From positions 42,900 through 106,899 of the forward strand of contig JAILLN010000014.1 in assembly GCA_024693135.1 (NCBI GenBank): DNA of 64,000 bases, given 5' to 3'. The translations under genes and the position numbers were made by a program. This DNA is from Lachnospiraceae bacterium (GTDB taxonomy: Bacteria > Bacillota > Clostridia > Lachnospirales > Lachnospiraceae). Each line of letters starts with the position of its first letter. The first letter of the stretch is position 1. A model generated the notes under the pieces. That model saw nothing but the letters and a program-made list of their open reading frames with translations, did no database searches and was not told where the DNA came from. Positions 60,097 to 64,000 of this stretch are shown here, piece by piece.

Positions 60097-62756
60097 ACCT
60101 CTGCCCCAAGCGCTCTGTATGCCTTAAGAAACGCCCCCGTATCCGCCAGGATCCTGTCCTTGTCGCCCTCCCTGCCGGCAAGCTCCAGCGCCTTTGCCTG
60201 CTCGCTTAAGGAGCTGGCACCAATGGATTTGGACATGCTCTTCAGGGAATGCACGATCAGCACATAATCCTCGATGCGGTCTTCTGCAAGGCTTGCTTCA
60301 AGCGCCGCCGCCTTTTCCTCCACCGATTCCGCATAGGTCTCCAGGGCAAAAAGATAATCCTCCTCATCCCCGCAATAGGCCAGGCCCGTTTCATGATCCA
60401 GCCCCTGGATGCCAAGGATCTCCCCAGGGATCTCCCCGGAAGCCTCCACAGCCTGCTCCTCTTTGCTTTCCGACTGCACGCCTCCCAGATAGCGGGCCAT
60501 CAGATCCTCCATATCCGCTATGATGACGGGCTTTGCCAGATATTCCGTAAAGCCTTCCTTCAAAAGCCTTTCCTTATCTCCCAGGATGGCGCTTGCCGTC
60601 AGGGCGATGATCGGTATGCGGGCCGTCTTTTCCGGATACAGCTCCTTCAGCCGGTGAAGCGTCTCGATCCCATCCATTCCCGGCATGCGGAAATCCAGAA
60701 AGACCAGGTCAAAGTCCTCCTCTCCAAACATTCTTATGCACTCCTCCCCTCCCGGGGCAGTCCGGACGGTCATCTGCGATCTCTTGAGCAGTCCGGTCAG
60801 GACCTGGAGATTCATGGGCATGTCGTCCACCACAAGGATCTTCTTGCCCGGAGCGGTAAAGAACCTTCTGGCTTTCCCATCATCCCTTGACACATTGGCC
60901 GTAGAAGAGGGCTTGAATTCTCCCATCTCCTCTGCGTCACATATATCCTGCCAGACACTGAAATAGAACCTGGAGCCCTTTTCATATACACTCTCCACCA
61001 AAAGCTCCGAGCCCATCATCTGCAGGAGCTGCCTGGTGATGGAAAGACCAAGCCCTGCCCCCTCGATGCTTCGGTTGCGGGTTACATCCAGCCGGTCAAA
61101 CGGAACGAAGAGCTTTTCCATTTCCTCCGCCCGGATGCCGATGCCCGTATCCGTGACCTGGATCAGAAGCTTTACCCGGTTTCCCTTCACATCCCTTTCC
61201 TCTGCGCGGATATCCAGGCAGACATCCCCCTTCTCCGTATACTTCACGGCATTGGTCAGCAGATTCGTGATGACCTGCTTCAGCCTAAGCTCATCTCCCA
61301 CAAGCCCCTTCGGGATCCTCCGGTCGATGCGGAAGATCAGGTTCAGTCCCTTGGCTTCTGTACGGAAGCAGACCAGATTATACAGATCCTGGATCATCGC
61401 CTGGGGATCATAGTCCTCCAGGCTGAGCTCCATCCGTCCGGCTTCGATCTTAGAAAAATCCAGGATATCACTGATGATCCCCAGCAGGCTCTCCCCGGCA
61501 CTGCTGATATTGTCCGCATAGGAAAGGATGTTCTCGTCATTGCATTCCCTTCGGATCATCTCGTTCATTCCCAGGATCGCCGTGATGGGAGTCCGGATCT
61601 CATGGGACATATTGGAGACGAAGCCGGACTTGGCACGGTTTGCATCCTCTGCCGCCTGCAATGCCTCTGAAAGCTCCTCGCTCTTGGAGGCCAGTTCCTC
61701 CTGCATCGCCAGCTGCTCCTCCAGCTCCTGCTGCCGGACACGGTTTTCGGTTTCAGAGACCTCCCGGTCGAGAGCTTCCCTGGTGGCCTTTCTCTGCTGC
61801 ATAAAAAGGATGACAAACATCAGGATCAGCACCAGTGCGGTCAGGATTGACTGTAAAACGCTCCGGACGATGATGGAATCGGAAATGGAATTGATCTGCT
61901 CCCCGATGATGCTCTCCCGGATCAGGTACGTGAGCATCCAGTCGGTACCGCGTACAGGCACATAATAAAGGGTTTCGCTGATGCCGTCATAGGAAAAGGA
62001 TACTTCGCCGCTCCGGTTTTCCGCAAAATCCTTCTGTACCCCTTCATAGGAATACCCCTTTTCATACTCGGCATGTCCCAGGGCTTCCAGGAGATTGTCC
62101 TCGCTGGCAAGGCCCCCTAAGACCATGTCGGTCAGGGCGACGCCTTCTGAAGTATAGAGATTACAGAATGTGGTATTATTATTGGACTGGACAGACACAT
62201 TCCTGAGAAGGTTGTCCATGTCGATCTCCATGAAGCATACGATCAGGGTCTTATCCCCGAAGCTCAGATTATCCACAGGAACGGCGACCACGACCTTCTT
62301 ATCACTGCTGTGCAGGTTTTTGATCGAGATCTCCGGCTCTGTCAGGTTCTGGTAGTCGATGGCATACTGGTCGATGTCGTTTCTTGTGCCCATGGAGGTA
62401 TAGATCACCCCCGTCGTGTCGATAAAGGCAAATTTGTCCAGATCATACAGCTGCTTCATCCGGATCTGGTAATCCTGGAGATTCTTTGTGCTGCTCAGAT
62501 CCTTCTCGCTCAGCATGCCCACCGCCACATCCAGGTCGCGGATATAATCATCCAAAATGGAGGATACCACCTGCTCACGGCGGCCTGCCAGCTCGCTTAA
62601 ATACAGCAGGCTGACATTCCGGATCGCTTCCTTGGTATCCTTATCCGCGATCCGGCCAAGCCCTAAGGTTCCGAATATCAATATGACGGCAATGATGAAG
62701 CACCCCAGGACAGCGATGGAGATCGCACTGATCTTATGCTCATTTTTAGTCTTCAT
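60075..62756 (-). CDS. Hybrid sensor histidine kinase with receiver and Hpt domains
   Basis: An 893-aa protein; the ATG at 62756 (AAGGA upstream) is chosen over one at 62780. Helix near 12-34 (ISIAVLGCFIIAVILIFGTL), an outside Cache-like sensor of about 250 residues, a second helix near 295-318, and a coiled-coil linker. The HisKA box is SNMSHEIRTPITAILGMNEM, followed by an ATPase core (TNLLTNAVKYTEKG, GIGIRAEEM, GAGLGLSIT). The receiver has LVVDDMPMNLQVLTGLL and FLDFRMPGMDGIETL, and the C-terminal Hpt domain has VHSLKSMSKSIGASSL. The full phosphorelay is thus in one chain. It overlaps the receiver-HD-GYP gene by 11 bp and likely signals to it. Confidence 0.94.
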   Translation of the reverse strand: MKTKNEHKISAISIAVLGCFIIAVILIFGTLGLGRIADKDTKEAIRNVSLLYLSELAGRREQVVSSILDDYIRDLDVAVGMLSEKDLSSTKNLQDYQIRMKQLYDLDKFAFIDTTGVIYTSMGTRNDIDQYAIDYQNLTEPEISIKNLHSSDKKVVVAVPVDNLSFGDKTLIVCFMEIDMDNLLRNVSVQSNNNTTFCNLYTSEGVALTDMVLGGLASEDNLLEALGHAEYEKGYSYEGVQKDFAENRSGEVSFSYDGISETLYYVPVRGTDWMLTYLIRESIIGEQINSISDSIIVRSVLQSILTALVLILMFVILFMQQRKATREALDREVSETENRVRQQELEEQLAMQEELASKSEELSEALQAAEDANRAKSGFVSNMSHEIRTPITAILGMNEMIRRECNDENILSYADNISSAGESLLGIISDILDFSKIEAGRMELSLEDYDPQAMIQDLYNLVCFRTEAKGLNLIFRIDRRIPKGLVGDELRLKQVITNLLTNAVKYTEKGDVCLDIRAEERDVKGNRVKLLIQVTDTGIGIRAEEMEKLFVPFDRLDVTRNRSIEGAGLGLSITRQLLQMMGSELLVESVYEKGSRFYFSVWQDICDAEEMGEFKPSSTANVSRDDGKARRFFTAPGKKILVVDDMPMNLQVLTGLLKRSQMTVRTAPGGEECIRMFGEEDFDLVFLDFRMPGMDGIETLHRLKELYPEKTARIPIIALTASAILGDKERLLKEGFTEYLAKPVIIADMEDLMARYLGGVQSESKEEQAVEASGEIPGEILGIQGLDHETGLAYCGDEEDYLFALETYAESVEEKAAALEASLAEDRIEDYVLIVHSLKSMSKSIGASSLSEQAKALELAGREGDKDRILADTGAFLKAYRALGAEVKKGLSL

Positions 62757-63756
62757 GCATCGTATATTCCTTATCCTCATCGATCATCCGGAGCATGATG
62801 TCTGCAAATACCGGATCAAACTGGGTGCCCCTGCCTTTCTCGATCTCTCCCCGCACTACCTCCTGGGGAAGGATATCCCGGTAGCTTCTATGGCTGGTCA
62901 TGGCATCGTAGGCATCCGCTACGGATATGATCCTGGCTTCTTCCAGGATCTCCTCTCCCTTCAACCCGTCCGGATATCCTCTGCCGTCGTATCTCTCATG
63001 ATGCCACCTCGCGCCGATGGAAAGCTTCGGCATCTCCTCCACCTTCTTCAGGATCCGGTCGCCGATCACGGGATGCATCTTGATCGCCGCGAATTCCTCG
63101 TCCGTGAGCTTCCCGTTCTTATTGATGATCTCATCCGGAACCCCGATCTTTCCCACATCATGGAGCAGCCCCATCATATAGATATCGTCCTGCTGCTTCT
63201 CGGTATAGCCGTATCTCTTGGCGATCTCCCGGGAGTAGGACGCCACCCTGTCGGAATGGCCATTGGTATAGGTATCCTTTGCATCGATGGCTTCGGCCAG
63301 GGTCTGTACCACATGCCTCGAGAGACTCTCGCATTGTGCCGAACGCGCCTCGATCTCCCGGGCCATAGACTTGTGGGTCCTGTCCAGCTCGATCACGCGC
63401 TCCACCCGGTGCAGCAGCACATCGGGATAGATGGGCTTACGGATAAAATCCTCTGCTCCCATCTTAAGGCCCTTCATCTCCGTTTCATCTACCTGATCCC
63501 CGGTCAGAAAAATGATGGGGATCCTCTCCGACGTACCCTGGCTTTCCTGCAGCCGCTTCATCGTTTCGAATCCATCCATCCCGGGCATCATGATATCCAG
63601 CAGGATCAGATCCGGCAGGCTTCCCTTCACGAAAAGAAAGTCCAAAAGCTCCTGCCCGGACTCCAGGGCAGTCACGATATAATCCTTTTTCTTCAGGATC
63701 CGGGATACGGTCTTCCTGTTAAAATCCTCATCATCTACTACTACTACCCAATTCAT
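62746..63756 (-). CDS. Response regulator with HD-GYP phosphodiesterase domain
   Basis: A 336-aa protein when started at the ATG 63756 (GAAGAGG six bases upstream); ATGs at 63762 and 63771 are alternatives. The receiver (WVVVVDDEDFNRKTVSRIL, LILLDIMMPGMDGFETMKRL with the phospho-accepting Asp, IFLTG, FIRKPI) covers residues 1-125. The HD-GYP domain has the HSDRVASYSREIAKRYG helix, HDVGKIGVPDEIINKNG, HHERYDGRGYPDGLKGEEI and DAYDAMTSHRSYR, all intact, and so is probably a c-di-GMP phosphodiesterase controlled by phosphorylation. It is first in a two-gene operon with the hybrid kinase. Confidence 0.95.
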   Translation of the reverse strand: MNWVVVVDDEDFNRKTVSRILKKKDYIVTALESGQELLDFLFVKGSLPDLILLDIMMPGMDGFETMKRLQESQGTSERIPIIFLTGDQVDETEMKGLKMGAEDFIRKPIYPDVLLHRVERVIELDRTHKSMAREIEARSAQCESLSRHVVQTLAEAIDAKDTYTNGHSDRVASYSREIAKRYGYTEKQQDDIYMMGLLHDVGKIGVPDEIINKNGKLTDEEFAAIKMHPVIGDRILKKVEEMPKLSIGARWHHERYDGRGYPDGLKGEEILEEARIISVADAYDAMTSHRSYRDILPQEVVRGEIEKGRGTQFDPVFADIMLRMIDEDKEYTMHED

Positions 63757-63893
63757 ATCCATCCTCTTCATTTCCTATATCCCGCTGAATAAGACCCCGC
63801 AGGTCTTTCTTGATTTTAATGCATTTTTCCATGGAAATCAATTCTCCGGACTTGGCAGCAAGACAAGTGGATGGTTCTTTTGTCTGCTTCGGT

Positions 63894-64000
63894 AAAGATA
63901 CGCCGCCTGCGGGCCTTGCATTTCCACGTCGCCTCACCGCTCACTTAATGCGGAGCTTTCCGCTGGCTTCGACTATGCAATCTCGGCTTGGCGAGCCAAC
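63894..64000 (-). repeat. 107-bp interspersed repeat, copy B, cut by window end
   Basis: Reverse complement matches 47574-47680 over its whole visible length with two differences. It ends at the window edge, so the element continues beyond. It lies in non-coding DNA upstream of the receiver-HD-GYP gene; the 230 bp from that gene to the edge contain no other feature I can support. Confidence 0.92.

Noticed and set aside
63791..63808. Short hairpin AAGACC/GGTCTT near the right edge
   Set aside because: Six-bp stem with no gene ending nearby in the right direction.
63731..63937. 68-codon minus-strand frame at the right edge
   Set aside because: It begins in the interspersed repeat and overlaps the receiver-HD-GYP start; no convincing ribosome site.

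Overview
The window looks like chromosomal DNA of a GC-rich Bacillota, most likely a Lachnospiraceae-type gut clostridium. It has RNase Y, RecX next to RecA under a Bacillus-type LexA box, YesM/YesN two-component pairs, MalF/MalG-type sugar ABC importers fed by lipoproteins, DUF1846, HD-GYP sensors and strong Gram-positive ribosome binding sites. I assign the group from gene content only; there is no rRNA in the window.

Region 1 (1-17.8 kb, all minus strand) is one half of a contractile injection system (CIS) locus. Reading 5' to 3' it has a response regulator and a soluble histidine kinase. Then follows a tightly coupled run: a baseplate/fibre-like 610-aa protein, a pseudokinase-like protein with a C-terminal membrane helix, a four-helix sensor with a degenerate nucleotidyl cyclase domain, a MORN-repeat membrane protein, a TolC-like exported coiled-coil protein, a 1076-aa anchored protein with a long glycine-rich tract, a DUF4255 cap protein, a small unknown, a DUF4280 PAAR-like spike protein, the sheath, the tube, and a tail assembly chaperone cut by the left edge. 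The five consecutive membrane or exported proteins inside the CIS operon are the best candidate for an undescribed system: a CIS docked to, or spanning, a Gram-positive envelope.

Region 2 (18-28 kb) holds a secreted subtilisin-like protease with its own promoter and terminator, a TetM-like ribosome-protection GTPase fused to a YacP/Rae1-type NYN nuclease domain, rny, recX and recA.

Region 3 (28-43 kb) has an AraC regulator divergent from an ABC importer-GH88 operon for unsaturated uronic acid oligosaccharides, a RluA-type pseudouridine synthase, an AT-rich orphan C5 methyltransferase, an NSS transporter, surE, a DUF2264 gene preceded by an exact 57-bp-period tandem array, and DUF1846.

Region 4 (42-47 kb) is a two-gene signalling module: a BMP-type binding protein overlapping a 1213-aa ECF-S-like/beta-propeller/HD-GYP protein. 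About 850 bp of non-coding, highly structured repeat DNA follows.

Region 5 (47.8-64 kb) contains an rRNA methyltransferase and a complete ABC importer/YesMN/NagA/GH94 phosphorylase/phosphohexomutase operon that fits phosphorolytic use of N,N'-diacetylchitobiose. After it come a hybrid histidine kinase and a response regulator with an HD-GYP domain. A 107-bp sequence in the non-coding region at 47.6 kb recurs inverted at the right edge with two mismatches, so region 5 lies between inverted repeats.
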